64,000 nucleotides of DNA, from assembly GCF_963576545.1 (NCBI RefSeq), contig NC_083646.1:25002527-25066526 (forward strand), in the 5' to 3' direction. The position numbers and the translations under genes were made by a program. The stretch comes from Limanda limanda. Its lineage: Eukaryota; Chordata; Actinopteri; Pleuronectiformes; Pleuronectidae. The notes beneath the pieces are model-generated. The model worked only from the letters and a program-made list of their open reading frames with translations, did no database searches and was not told the DNA's origin. Positions 37,300-49,000 of the stretch are shown here, piece after piece. Every line of letters begins with the position of its first letter. Positions within the stretch are counted from its first letter, which is position 1.

Positions 37300-40200
37300 A
37301 CGTTTGACAGCGCTGATCTGACTCATGCTAATGAACGCTACCGCTGTCTCTGACACAGACTGACACCAGGACAAGAAAAAGACCCTCTTCTCTCTAACGC
37401 CTCCATCTCGGGGCCTTTAAATAGCCGCACATATCCTGCCGCATGTTTATTAGTCATGTATCAGACCAGCTGCTGATAGACACGGATGCTCATTACCAGT
37501 TAGTGTTGCTTCAGAAGAGACCAATCTGGGCCCTGTGAGGGTCGTCACTCAGGAGCAAACAGGCCTGATGGAGGCATGAGATAAACTTGAAAAGTAGCTG
37601 CTGCACATTACATTTAACCGAATGAAAAGGCAGCTTTCACAGGAAGAAAAATGTCCCTGATCAGGTCAGTGTGCATGCAGCATAATGGGTAGATTGTGCT
37701 TACAGCTCAGAACGTTCCCGTGAGAGTTTTGACTAATAATAATGTCCCTATTCTTTCGTTTACCCTGCTCTCCAGGTATTTTCTCAGTAGGTCAGATTAC
37801 CTTACATCTGCATAAGTACCACACATCTTTTTTTTTTCTTTATTGAGATATCTGATATTTTGGCAAACGTGCAATGTGACAGACTCGGGCCTGAGAGGCA
37901 GACCTGCTCCGCTTCCACGCATGACATCACCGTGTCTGCCTTTAATTAAAAGACACAAAATGTCATTGAGGGGAAATATGAGGAAAATATTTGAATTTCA
38001 ATCACTATCACATTTCCCTTATTTCACAGCGTGTGAGTCTGTGGAATGTGCCATTCTGCTGCATATCCAGCGGTGAGATCAGTCACTGAGCATTAACGGC
38101 CAGAGAGCTGAGCAGAAAGGAGAGAGCTGTGCAGCTTGTTCACCAACTGAAGAACTACAGTGCAGTCAGTCTGTAAGAGCAGGTGCTTTTTATATAAGAG
38201 GCCTCAGCGCGCAAAGGTGCCACTAGGGGCCTCTACTGTGTTTTCACTGGCCAGAGTAGAGTAAGAGGTACCGGTCGAACAAAGACAGGATTGTACAGTA
38301 AAAGAGTTCACCCATGAAAAGTAAGATCTTCTCATATCACTGAAATTCACTGAAGTGACATGTATTAATAACAGTTGTCTCCACCAGAAGCGTCAAGGCT
38401 CCGTAACTGACACTATCGTAAATCTTTTATTATGCAACATCTATTGTATTCTGGACGCTGACCATATAAAGTTATCACACAATACATTTCTAACACTCTT
38501 TCTAATAATCAAAATTGTACATATGCTATGTGATGCATTAAATAATATAAGAAAGTATGCTCTATGAAAACAAGAACTGAGGATTTATTTTATCCTAATT
38601 GTTTGCTTATTTGGGGGATTTGGTTTGATTTGTCCAATTTGACTACGTTACAATCGGAAGGTTAAGTAAAGGTGCAATACATTAATAGCCCAGAAGATGG
38701 CAGCAGCAACATATGTATTGAAAGCCTATATTTCTTGTGAAAAGAGTTCACTGCAGATACCTTCAGACATGACTGCTACTACTGCTTTTATGTAAAGACC
38801 AGTTTAATATGCAGCAACACCCAACAGTGGTGAGACCATGATGACGGATGTGTGAAAGCAAGTTCAGTCTTCAAATGTAAACTGTGGGCTGTAAAATATT
38901 CAATAGAATGTAATAGTCTTATCGTAGGATCTTCAAACTGTGATAAGGTGACATACACCAGTCTAAGATTCTACCATAGTCCAAGATAAAGTTTCATGAA
39001 GCAAACCGTTCACCATCACATGTACAAGTGTTTTTAAAGCTGCAGTGGGTGAAAACTACCCAGAGAAGTGTCAGAAGTGAAGTTGTTTCCAGATGTGAGA
39101 TTTTGTTATTGCACGTTACTTGTACAGATGTTGGCCAATAGTTGCTCCATGATTTCTATGAATGTCTTTGTTATGTAGGCCTCATTCTATATGTGTGTGT
39201 ATGTGTAAACAGTCATAGTTGACTAAATTGGTAACAATCAAAGGTACTGGGAACCAGGTGGCTGATATTCTAAAGTAACTGAGTGCAGCCAGCACAATTT
39301 AAAGAAAACATTCACCTACTCCTGTAATGTCAAAGGCTAACAAAACTACCCAAAGTTTTAACGTGTTGATTATAAAACATTGACCCTTTGACTAATCCTC
39401 ATGTGCACCTTATTACCTCTTTTACACTAACAAGTGTGGGTATATGCACTTTTTTAAAGCAATTGACACCTTTCCCATAGGCAGTAGAGGCCAACGGGAA
39501 GGTGTCAATGCCAGGAACCAATTCACAGAAGGATTATTTACTGAAGCCCTGATGTGAAATAGGTTTTCTATTGAGAGAAAGTTCCAACTAAATCTGAAAG
39601 AAATGGTGCGATGTTATTCCAGCACACTTTTGGCCCTTTGGGATCAGTTCTGATGAGTCAAGGCAAAGATTTACAAAATGGCTTTCTTCTCCACCCTCAG
39701 TGTATACAACATACAGTGTAAAAATGTTTCTCTCTACCTGTTGTCATACAGCACACAATTCAGTACCACGATCAATGAGTGACCTACCTCTACACCTGCA
39801 CACTGCAACTCTGAACACCAGGTCATCTCCCTTGAACTCACCTTCATCACATGGCCCATCCTCCTCATCATCACCACTAGTGTCTACACTCTGGGGGGAA
39901 GTCTCCTTCATCCCCAGAGCTCCTAATTCACTGGTTTAATTCAATGGGGTTGTGCGCCAATGTCTATTCCTTTGTTCACAATCAATTTAAATTCATTCTA
40001 ATTCATTGATTTTCATTTGTTTCCCGTTAAGTCTACAATTGGAATGTGAGACATGTGTGAATGATAACAGAAAACCACAATTCCAATCTTTAAACTCATA
40101 CACACACAGGTGTTGAAGAGCTGTGTGTGTGAGAGTGACTCAAGATTAAGAACGACTGGAACCATGCAACTGTGAGCTGTTGAATCGACTCTCCTCAATC

Positions 40201-42870
40201 TTTGTCACATGGACATTATTGATGACACTATCAACATGACACTGCACTATACAATTCTATAAGGCACAGTTTAAATAGAAAAATGAATAAATGAAAATAA
40301 AGTGAAGTGGTCATGTTTGGTTTGCCTGGAGTTCCCGGGCCCTTGAGGAGCTTCTCGTTTAACATGGGACTTTAAGAGCCGCATTGCTCCTAAACCACAT
40401 CATGGAACCATAACTGCAGTATAATAACCTATTTGCTCTGTGAGTTTCGTAACCGTCTGGGTGTTTTTAAAAAAAAGCCACCATGGCAGCCAGTCTGCAC
40501 CCTGAACCCTAATGTGAGGCAAGAACGCAGAGCTGGTCCATGTGGTGATGATATGTAAATACTTTCAGGGGATAGTTTTCCACCTTGCAGAGCTTGGAGC
40601 TCGGTAAAGCACGCAAGGGGACACACACAGACACACACATGCACAGACACCATACTAATGTGTTCCGACGGTAGGCCGACCAATGCAAAAGTGGGGAAAT
40701 CTCATTCATCTGGAGATCTCCTCACTCATGGCCTGGCATGGCTTTCTGGGAAGTGCGGGAAGCCGAGGCATTGAGTCACTCTAGACGATGGGTCAGGGCG
40801 GTTTCAGACTGTTGGAAGAGAATTATGTGCAAGGGGCCAGTATGGAGTGTGTATTCTCAGCTGGGGTAGCAGGGATTCCCTCTGACAAGACCTCCACTTT
40901 ATTTTCTCACAAAAGGAAAGCGGGGGACGTGAGAGTGGGTGTGTGGAGGTGATGATCTGTGAAATTATGTTGTCCAGATGTATTTACACATACAGCTACA
41001 ATTGTTTGAACAGAGAGAGCTATTATATTTGGCAACAAACCTGAGGTGTGTGTGTAGCAAAGCCTACATACTGTCACTTTCTACGGTCATACATGTGATT
41101 GTGCACACGTGTGCATTTCTCGGCATAAGCTTGAGTATTTTTCTTCTGGCAACGCAGTGGCTCTTGATATCCTTTTACTGGAGGATGATTACGGGCCCAG
41201 ACAGTTTCCCAGAAGCCATGGCAGTTACGTAGACAGTGGCGAAGTTTGTGACACATGGGAGCTGCTGAGTAACAGTGCCTCCTTCCACCAGAGCTCACGA
41301 GGCCAACAAACCATGAAGGCATGCAGGCTTTCACAATCTCCTTTCTTTCACTGTGAGGGGATTCATCATAATCCCAACAAGCACAATGAATCTAAAAAGT
41401 AAGGTGTGATAGATATGCTCTGGTCTATATGATACCTATACAGTAAGTGCACCAAGATGCTGATTAAAGGCCCGATAGCCATCAATAAATGTAATTATCT
41501 GGTGGAAAAATGTGTCTGTGGTCGTCACAGGACTAGAATAAACACGACCAAATTAAATGATTGGCTGGTGTACCTGTTAGTTACCGACCTGCCTGCACTG
41601 CGCATGACCGAAAAGTTGTTAGTCAGTGCAAGTTTATGTGGTTTTGGGGGGATAGGTTCGACGAGAGGGTCGATGGCAGGGGATGGGATGTACGGCTGAA
41701 GTGTTACCTGCTCCTGCTAGCGTTTCCAGGGTAACCAACCCTAGCTTTAATCCCCCATTATACATGTGCAGGAAAAACACGTAGATTATTCCCTGAATAA
41801 ACTGTGTGTCCTATCCAATGCTTTGGAAAATTAAACAAGCCTCACACTGTGTAATTAGTGACCAAACAAATTACTTCAACTGTAGCCATGCCCTGTTAGA
41901 AAACACAGTCTGCACAGTCACCTGAACTGAACACATCTTATGGATGTCATGTCAATAAAAAAACGCCCATCGTCAGGCAGGCGGGCACACGATCCCGCCC
42001 TGCCCATTGAAAGTCAACCTAGTCGAGCCTAATCCTGGATACACTCATCTGCTTGTACAGGACACGAGGGTGGCGTCCTATTCATTGTCTGACTGAATAG
42101 AAATGTGCACTCTGCTGCTCACCACAGCTCTTCTCTTGAGAAATGACACAGCTTCCACACAACTGCACTGAAGACAGTCCACAAGAAACAGACTCGGGCC
42201 AGTGTTTATGAATCATCACAATTTTGACTCACGCTGCAAGAAAATATGACGCTGTTTTAACTGAAAATGCTGATTTGTAGTGCGGGTAGCAAACATGACT
42301 GTAACATTGGCAGCCTTGACAAAGAAACAACAAAAAAATGAATTCCAGAAAAAATTGTAATTTGTAAATTGCAACTATTACTTACTAAAATTGTGCTCTT
42401 ATAATAAACCATGCAAGATATCAGCAGAAGCAGTAGCCAGTTTTCCTTGAGTATGTTTCCTGGAGAGGGATCCCTCATTACACGATTATACTATTTGGTT
42501 TCAGCGCTGAGGGTCCAAACTGCAGCATCAGGGTGTTCCTCCTGATTGGGATCACTTTCTGAGGTCAGGAACACCGCTGACGGATTCAAGTGAAAAACGC
42601 ACCACCAGATCAGGTTCCCAGAGACTGGGGAGACGCTTAAGGCTACAGGGTGGAGGGGAAAGACTTGAGATGGATTCACAGCAGGGCAGCACGTTCTTTC
42701 CCTGCGGAGCAGTACTTTATTGTGTCTGGTTTCAACTCAACAGGGTTTAAAAGGTGCAAAATGGACTGAGGGAGAAGGAGACATTTTTCTCCGTTGTGTG
42801 TATGAATATGTGACTTTTGTGGCATTCAGCCACCAGTGAGTCATTCTGACCTGATGAGTTTTTCATCCAA
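37300..42870. other. intergenic, with a short hairpin at 39462-39509
   Basis: No coding exon is recognised. There is a T-run near 37830, and otherwise unremarkable sequence. Frames near 39700, 40429 and 41074-41402 are short, overlap on opposite strands and have no protein resemblance. Confidence 0.35.
39462..39509. other. imperfect inverted repeat (hairpin)
   Basis: ATTGACACCTTTCCC (39462-39476) pairs with GGGAAGGTGTCAAT (39496-39509): 14 pairs, one bulged T, 19-nt loop. It is too short for a typical microRNA precursor. Confidence 0.6.
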
Positions 42871-42891
42871 ACACAGACACACACACACACA

Positions 42892-42953
<62 letters not shown>
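42871..42953. repeat. (CA)n microsatellite with CAGA interruptions
   Basis: About 83 bp of CA repeats, with two AGAC interruptions near the left end and a long perfect right part. Confidence 0.97.
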
Positions 42954-42956
<3 letters not shown>

Positions 42957-44725
42957 TTTAAACTGTGTGCGTCTGTGTCGTGCACATTTAACTCTAACCC
43001 TTTTAAGTGTACGTGGCTGTCGTGAAACCTTGTAACGGCCTTTAAAAGCAGAAAACTGCCTGATGTAAACCTGACATCTATCGGAGCACACATGTGATGC
43101 CTCAGCGGAGTCATCACACACTTGAACCCACTGTGGAGCTTATTCCTCATGTGATACATTCTCACCCCTGTCGCATAAGAGCCAGATGGAGGTGAATCAA
43201 AAGAGATGGCTGACTAACGACACACCATGAATCACTTTTCTAACAAGGGTTAGCATGTGCTGTTGCTGTGTGCATGTGCTAAACAAATGATGCTTTCAGA
43301 CATGCCCTCCGCAGATAGTCCGTATTTTCTCTGGAGGAGGTGCAAGTTTCTGCAGACCTTCTCTGCCTGGCCTGCTAGTGTAAAGTCTGCAGAGAAGAAA
43401 GGCGAATTTGATGTGAGATCCCACTGGATTCAAAGGGGTGTTGATGACTATTCTAATACACTATAGATGCAAAAAAAATATATATATATATACAAAAGGG
43501 TACAAAGACCCCCTGCTGAAAAAGGTGTGAAGTACACAAAGAAGACACTGACAAAGATGGCAAGACAGTTTGTGGAAATAAGAGCTGACACTGGTGTCTG
43601 TGTGTTGGAAAGGAAATAACCACAGCGGTGTTAATACGTCACTTCCTGTCTCTGTTTGCTAACGACTGGCTGCTTCACCTCTCACCTGAATACTGTAGAG
43701 GATTTGTTGCTGTTGTGAACGCGTCTGTGCAGAGAACTTCCTTCTGCGTGTGTGAAAAGCCATCTGCAGGTAAACTCTGCAGGTCTTGTCTGAAAACAAC
43801 TTTGTGTGTTAGTGTATTAGTAAGACACAATAAGAAGCCTTACTTTGTCTTGGATAGAATTTGAAGATTGCCGATTCAAGCAGAATAGTATTGTTGATAA
43901 TAATTGTAGATAATAATGGTAATTGTGGTGACAAGAGGAGATAAGAGCAGCCTGGCAAACAATAAATCAGAGTGAAATAGAGTTTCTGATTGAAAACAAA
44001 ACACTGACCTTCATGAGGCCTGGCATAAATCTTCTTGGCTCTTTTACAGCAGTAAGAAAACTTAATTCAAAAGCCTGCTGACACTGTAATAGTGCAAATT
44101 ACAAAAAATGCAGCTCTGTAACAGAAGCCTGCTTCACAGCCAACTGAGTGCAGAGGCTTGAATTTATATGATTGATATAAAGTAAGAAAAGAGTGTTGGG
44201 AAAGAAAATGATATGGTTGAATCCAAGTCACGCCTTGTGAATCCTCTCAAATCACTGATTGTGAACCACCGGGACAAACATTTTATTCCAGAGAGAAAGA
44301 AGTACTCAATGAGACATTGCTTTGTTTTACTGAAGCTAGTGATGTTGGCTTAGTGATGATATCAGGACTTTGGGATCCTATAAAGTTCTGGTCAAGTATG
44401 TGTTGGCAAAAAACGTCACATAAAGCTGTGTAGTCCAGTATTCTCTGAGATATTTGTTTTCTTCTTTTCTTTTTCTTTTTTTCATCTTAAGAAGCTTGAT
44501 CATCGCCCCTACGCTCATGGTGAATCCAGCAGAGGATCTCCTGCTGTGTGCTCACATCCGATTTGATTCTGCTCTCACTCCCCAAACCGCCCACCAGAGC
44601 CCAGACCTGTTGTTGCAGCTAGCACGCATTCCCACCTCCTCCCCCAGAGCAGCAGGGACATCATCACCTGTACCCCCCACCCTTTCCTTCTTCAGGAGTC
44701 ACCCCCGACCCCACTATCCCCTTAA
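42954..44725. other. intergenic, nothing recognised
   Basis: AT-leaning DNA with a short A/TA run near 43470-43492. The frame at 44454-44750 is proline/serine-rich, has no recognisable product and runs into the adjoining MITE. Confidence 0.35.
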
Positions 44726-44977
44726 AGTCCAATTCATGCTTCTGCGTTGAAGCTACGCCGTAGGTACGTACATAGCCTACGCACATAGCCTACGCATGGG
44801 GCCGAGCAATCATAGTTGTGTGCCAGTGTGTGAGTTTCTATGTGTCTTCTGGTTTCCTCAATGCATTGATACATTTTTGGGGAGGTGAACGGCAGGGAAG
44901 GGCGTAGGGATCTGTGTAGGGTACACGTCTACACCTAGGCTAAGGCGTAGCTTCGACGCAGATGCATGAATTGGGCC
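44726..44977. mobile_element. MITE with TAA target duplication (PIF/Harbinger-like)
   Basis: A 252-bp element. The left end AGTCCAATTCATGCTTCTGC and the right end (reverse complement GGCCCAATTCATGCATCTGC) form terminal inverted repeats of roughly 35 bp, both continuing with GAAGCTACGCC. It is flanked by TAA at 44723-44725 and 44978-44980. The interior holds a short tandem of ACATAGCCTACGC. It has no transposase. A 3-bp TAA duplication with such ends suits PIF/Harbinger; this is inference. Confidence 0.75.
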
Positions 44978-45009
44978 TAACCTTTGGCCAGGTGAAGATG
45001 GAGCTGAAA

Positions 45010-45600
45010 GGGATCAATCAATTAATCAATAAAATTGTATTTGTACAGCCCATATTCACAAATCACAATTTGTCTCATAGAGCTTTAACAAGGTGTGACA
45101 TCCTCTGCCCTTAACCCTCAACAAGAGTAAGCAAAAACTACAAAAAAACAACCTATTAAAAGGGTAAAAAGAACGTAGAAACCTCAGAGAGAGCCACAGG
45201 TGAGGGATCCCTCTCCCAGGACGGACAGAAGTGCAATAGATGCCACGTGTAATGGAGAACATCAGAAAGACAAAGATATTTACAGCATTGGTTAGAATAC
45301 AAAGTTAGAAGCATAATGGAAGGTAAATGAATTGATGGTTTATTCTGAGTAATGGTTGAGTATATGAGTAGAAATATTGTATATCAAGCAGTCTTGTTGT
45401 AATCATAGTCCACGATCAGCAGCTACCACGATCATGATCCACCATCACGATTGGATGCCACCATAGTCCACAATCATGATCCACTTCCGGCATCAGGATC
45501 CATCATCAGCTGCCACCTCGATCTTGGTCCACCAACGCTATCAGATGCCAACATGATACAACATCTGCCATTATTACCACACTATTATCCGCCCTGAAAA
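45010..45600 (+). repeat. dispersed fish repeat, copy B, with CCACxATC-rich tail
   Basis: 45010-45245 repeats the blocks of copy A at 2246-2465 (TTTGTACAGCCCATATTCAC, CCTTAACCCTCAACAAGAGT, GTGAGGGATCCCTCTCCCAG). It is followed at 45405-45560 by a degenerate CCACGATCATGATCCACCAT-type minisatellite segment, which probably belongs to the same element and is missing from copy A. Confidence 0.7.
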
Positions 45601-46005
45601 GGCTACATGCCCTTGTTGGCATCAGCTCCAGACTACTCAGGGATCATGCAGAGCAGCTCTGTGAAGTAGTTCTGTACATCTTGTGTAAAGAGAGGCCAGC
45701 TCGATGATACTAATGTTAGCACATTAGTATCATCTGCACATTAGCTGTATATCATACATCATATTATATTATTCAAATGTTTTCTTTTTACTTATCTCAA
45801 TATAACCTTATGCTTTAACATTCTTGTGCAATCATCCTGTACACTGCTATTTACTGGGGGGCAAAAAATTATAATTTGAAAATGTTTTATTATTCTTTTA
45901 TATTTTTACCCTCTTGTCTAACTCATTCTGATTTGTCTGCTGCTGTAACAAGTGAATAACCCTGGTGTGGGAACAATACAGTTTATCTTATCTTATCTTA
46001 TCTTA
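45600..46005 (+). repeat. non-LTR retroelement 3' tail with (TCTTA)n
   Basis: Ends CTGCTGCTGTAACAAGTGAA, then GTGTGGGAACAATACAG, and finishes in a pentanucleotide run TTATCTTATCTTATCTTA (45983-46005). A non-A, short-tandem 3' end is typical of several fish LINE families. The reverse-transcriptase part is absent, as expected of a 5'-truncated insertion. Confidence 0.6.
45703..45734. other. 14-bp perfect hairpin, 4-nt loop
   Basis: GATGATACTAATGT (45703-45716), loop TAGC, then the exact reverse complement ACATTAGTATCATC (45721-45734). It lies within or beside the retroelement-derived stretch. Confidence 0.9.
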
Positions 46006-49000
46006 AAACCAATTTAGTGGAACCAGGTATTATTTTCACCTGTATATCATAATGCTAACATAAAAACTGTAAAGCATCCCACCCATATGCTGACCTCATA
46101 ACCTTCCAAACCCCCAAGTCACCCCAGTAAAACGAATCCCTCCCAACTGGACAGCTGCCATGGTTTCCAAGCAACCCACACAAACAGCAGGAAACAGACG
46201 AGGGGATCCCATCAGCGGGGCAGTGAAAAGGAAGGCATTGACTAGAGACAGGAAAGGGGGAGAAAAAAAAAGAGGAAGAAGACGCCGGCTTGTGCTTCAG
46301 TTGACCCCCTCCACATAAATGTCCAGCGAGGGTTATTTTTTTCATGGCTCCCCAGTCAGAATGACTGTCGTCAGAGAGACTGGAGTGTAACTTGTCGCAG
46401 CTCTGTAAGCCAGGATCAAGCTATATTTAATCACTTTATGACATGTCAATACCAATAGCAAGGACAGGTCACAGAATCCCAGCAGCAGCATTGTATGACC
46501 TGCTTCAGTCTTTCTCTGTCTCTGTGCAAAGGTCCTGAACATCAAGCCAGAGGCACTGAAGGGCATCATCCTACGGTCAATCAGTGGTCAAACTTATAGA
46601 TCCCTGATTGATTTATTTCCCACATTAAACTTGAACTTTGCTGGTAAAGACTGCCTAGACTAGAATCTATCCATTTTTGCAATAGTTATCACTTGACAAG
46701 AAGAAAATGGAGGAAAATCCATGAAACTATTCTGTGGTTTACAGTGGACGTCCAATAAATCACTTCAATCAAACCAGCAAAACAAGACAAAGCTTAAAAC
46801 TATGTAATGTTATGCAAGGGCTGAAGCTTTTGCTTTTTCACAGTCATTGTAAAAGTGTAGATGACAGAGTCACAACATTAGGTTGGTCAAAGTTTGGCCA
46901 CAAGGAAAAAGGTCGCCAAAATCAATAGGTTTCCTCCTATTGGGAGCAGGAAAGCACACAGCAAATATAGTGTTTTATGAGCAAAGGCTCAGGAGAAACA
47001 GGTCCATTTGAAAATTGAAAGGTTGGCTTGATATGGTGCCAGTAAATAAAAAGGTCATGGGAGGGTCGTCAATTCTTATGTTATCCTCTCGGGATTGTGA
47101 ACGTGCGAAAAACTATTGAGGCCAATCAGACCGTTAATGATGGAGGATTGTTTGAGGTGAAAGACAAACAAATAAATGGACAGGGCTACTGAAGCGACTC
47201 GACTGACTCTGTCCAAAGATAAAGATTTAAACAAAATATCCATAAAAATAATATCCATTTATAAACTGAAGGGTGGAAAAAAACAGCAATTCTTGCTTTA
47301 ATGTGCCAGACTGTTTCTTGGCAGGGTCCAGTGACTTCCTGGAGTCTAGCTACCGCAAGGTTGCGGTGTTGGACCGAGATATGCTCACGGTTTCCTCCTG
47401 CTTTTTGTCTCTATAGTTAACGCTACGATATGAAAGTTGTCATGAACTTTTCATCTGTCTATCAGTGATTAAATGTATTTCATTTTAGAGATTTGTGTCA
47501 TGGGACCAATTTTCTATCAAAACAATAAACAACAGAGCTCACAGCAGTGGTCCTGTCACCTGCAATCGTAGCAACGTGCAGCCTTGAGTTCAGTGAATGT
47601 TTGTCATCCAGTCAGTTCTTGTTCTGAGGCCGTGTATGCATTTGGAATTAGCTGAGCGCACTGTGTATTTCTTTAAATAACATTCATTATCCATCACTAA
47701 ACCTCCCATCCAGTCATCTTCTAAATGGAAACTGTAAGCACCTGTGACAAATCACCTCTCAGTGTTTAGTTGACAAAATGATTCAAGATGCATGAAGATT
47801 GAGCTCAGATTTGTGAATGACCCTTTCACATTACCAGGACCCTGGCTGTGCTGGTCCATATAAATGTGTTTTAATGTAGCACAGCCAAGCTGTAGAGCCC
47901 TGCAGTAAAAATGGCCTTGGCATATATGCCTGGGTTTAAATCATTGTAATGGACCTGTATGTGACAGTCATAGGCTAGAAAAATGAAACCATCCGCCTTC
48001 ATAATCCCATAACCATTACTGGGATTGCAACAAAAACTGAATAGATGCACATTTTGATAGAGGAAGGGGAAAAAAACACACATTGCTTATATCATACTGT
48101 TTTGTTTGAAACTGACAATACAGCCCCCCCTCAGATGTCATGCTTGAGTAATTATCTGTGTTAGAAGTGGTGTAGGAAAATTGTCTCATAGGTCATATGT
48201 CTTTAACCTACAGAAACTGTTATTGGCCACAGGTTTTGAATTAGCTACACATGTGGGTACGATACAGTACCCATGGTGGAGCTCTTATCACAACTCACAC
48301 TGTCAGCAAAACCAGACAGGGAGAAAACAACAGAGAGAGAGAGAGCATTAATAGGTTATTAGTTAAATAGAAAACAATTTAAATTCAGATATTTCCACCT
48401 TGTGGAGCTTCATTAAAACTACACAACATAGGGCTGGATGATGACTGATACCCTAAAAAGAAACAAAAGTGTCTGCAGGTCAAAAAACTACCTTCTCCCT
48501 TTTAAGCTGCCTGCACTTGATGAGAACATTGGTCTTCGCTTACCACTCAGTAGGACCCAGCATGGGGCACAAACACTTGCAAGGAACAGTGCAGGTATAA
48601 GGCAGCATTACAGTCAATGGTTGTGTAAGATGTATTTCAAAAGAAGGTCCTGGCAACTGACATTCAGACCAGATATAGCAAAAGGGAGATCAAGAGGAGT
48701 TTGGGTGTATTACTCTTCCTGTTGAGATCATGGTTTACTTTATTGCCTTGCTTTAGAGTTTGGGAAACGCAGAATAATTAGATTTTTCATTTGAGATTTC
48801 ATCAGATACAGTTATATCAAATTGTTGTGTTCTTCGGAAGGTCAGTCGCACCTGGGTCAAAGTTCAAGTAAATGTAATTGTTCATTGCAACGCTCCATGG
48901 CAATTTCAGGTGGTCCACCATGCCAGGGGTTATGCTCCTACCTGGTTGAGCGGCAACATTCTCAAAATGGCAGCACAGAGTGGGTTCACTGTCATTTGTG

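Noticed and set aside
42747..43165. 124- and 100-codon minus-strand frames
   Set aside because: Their cores are the CA microsatellite at 42871-42953; the flanks have no protein resemblance.
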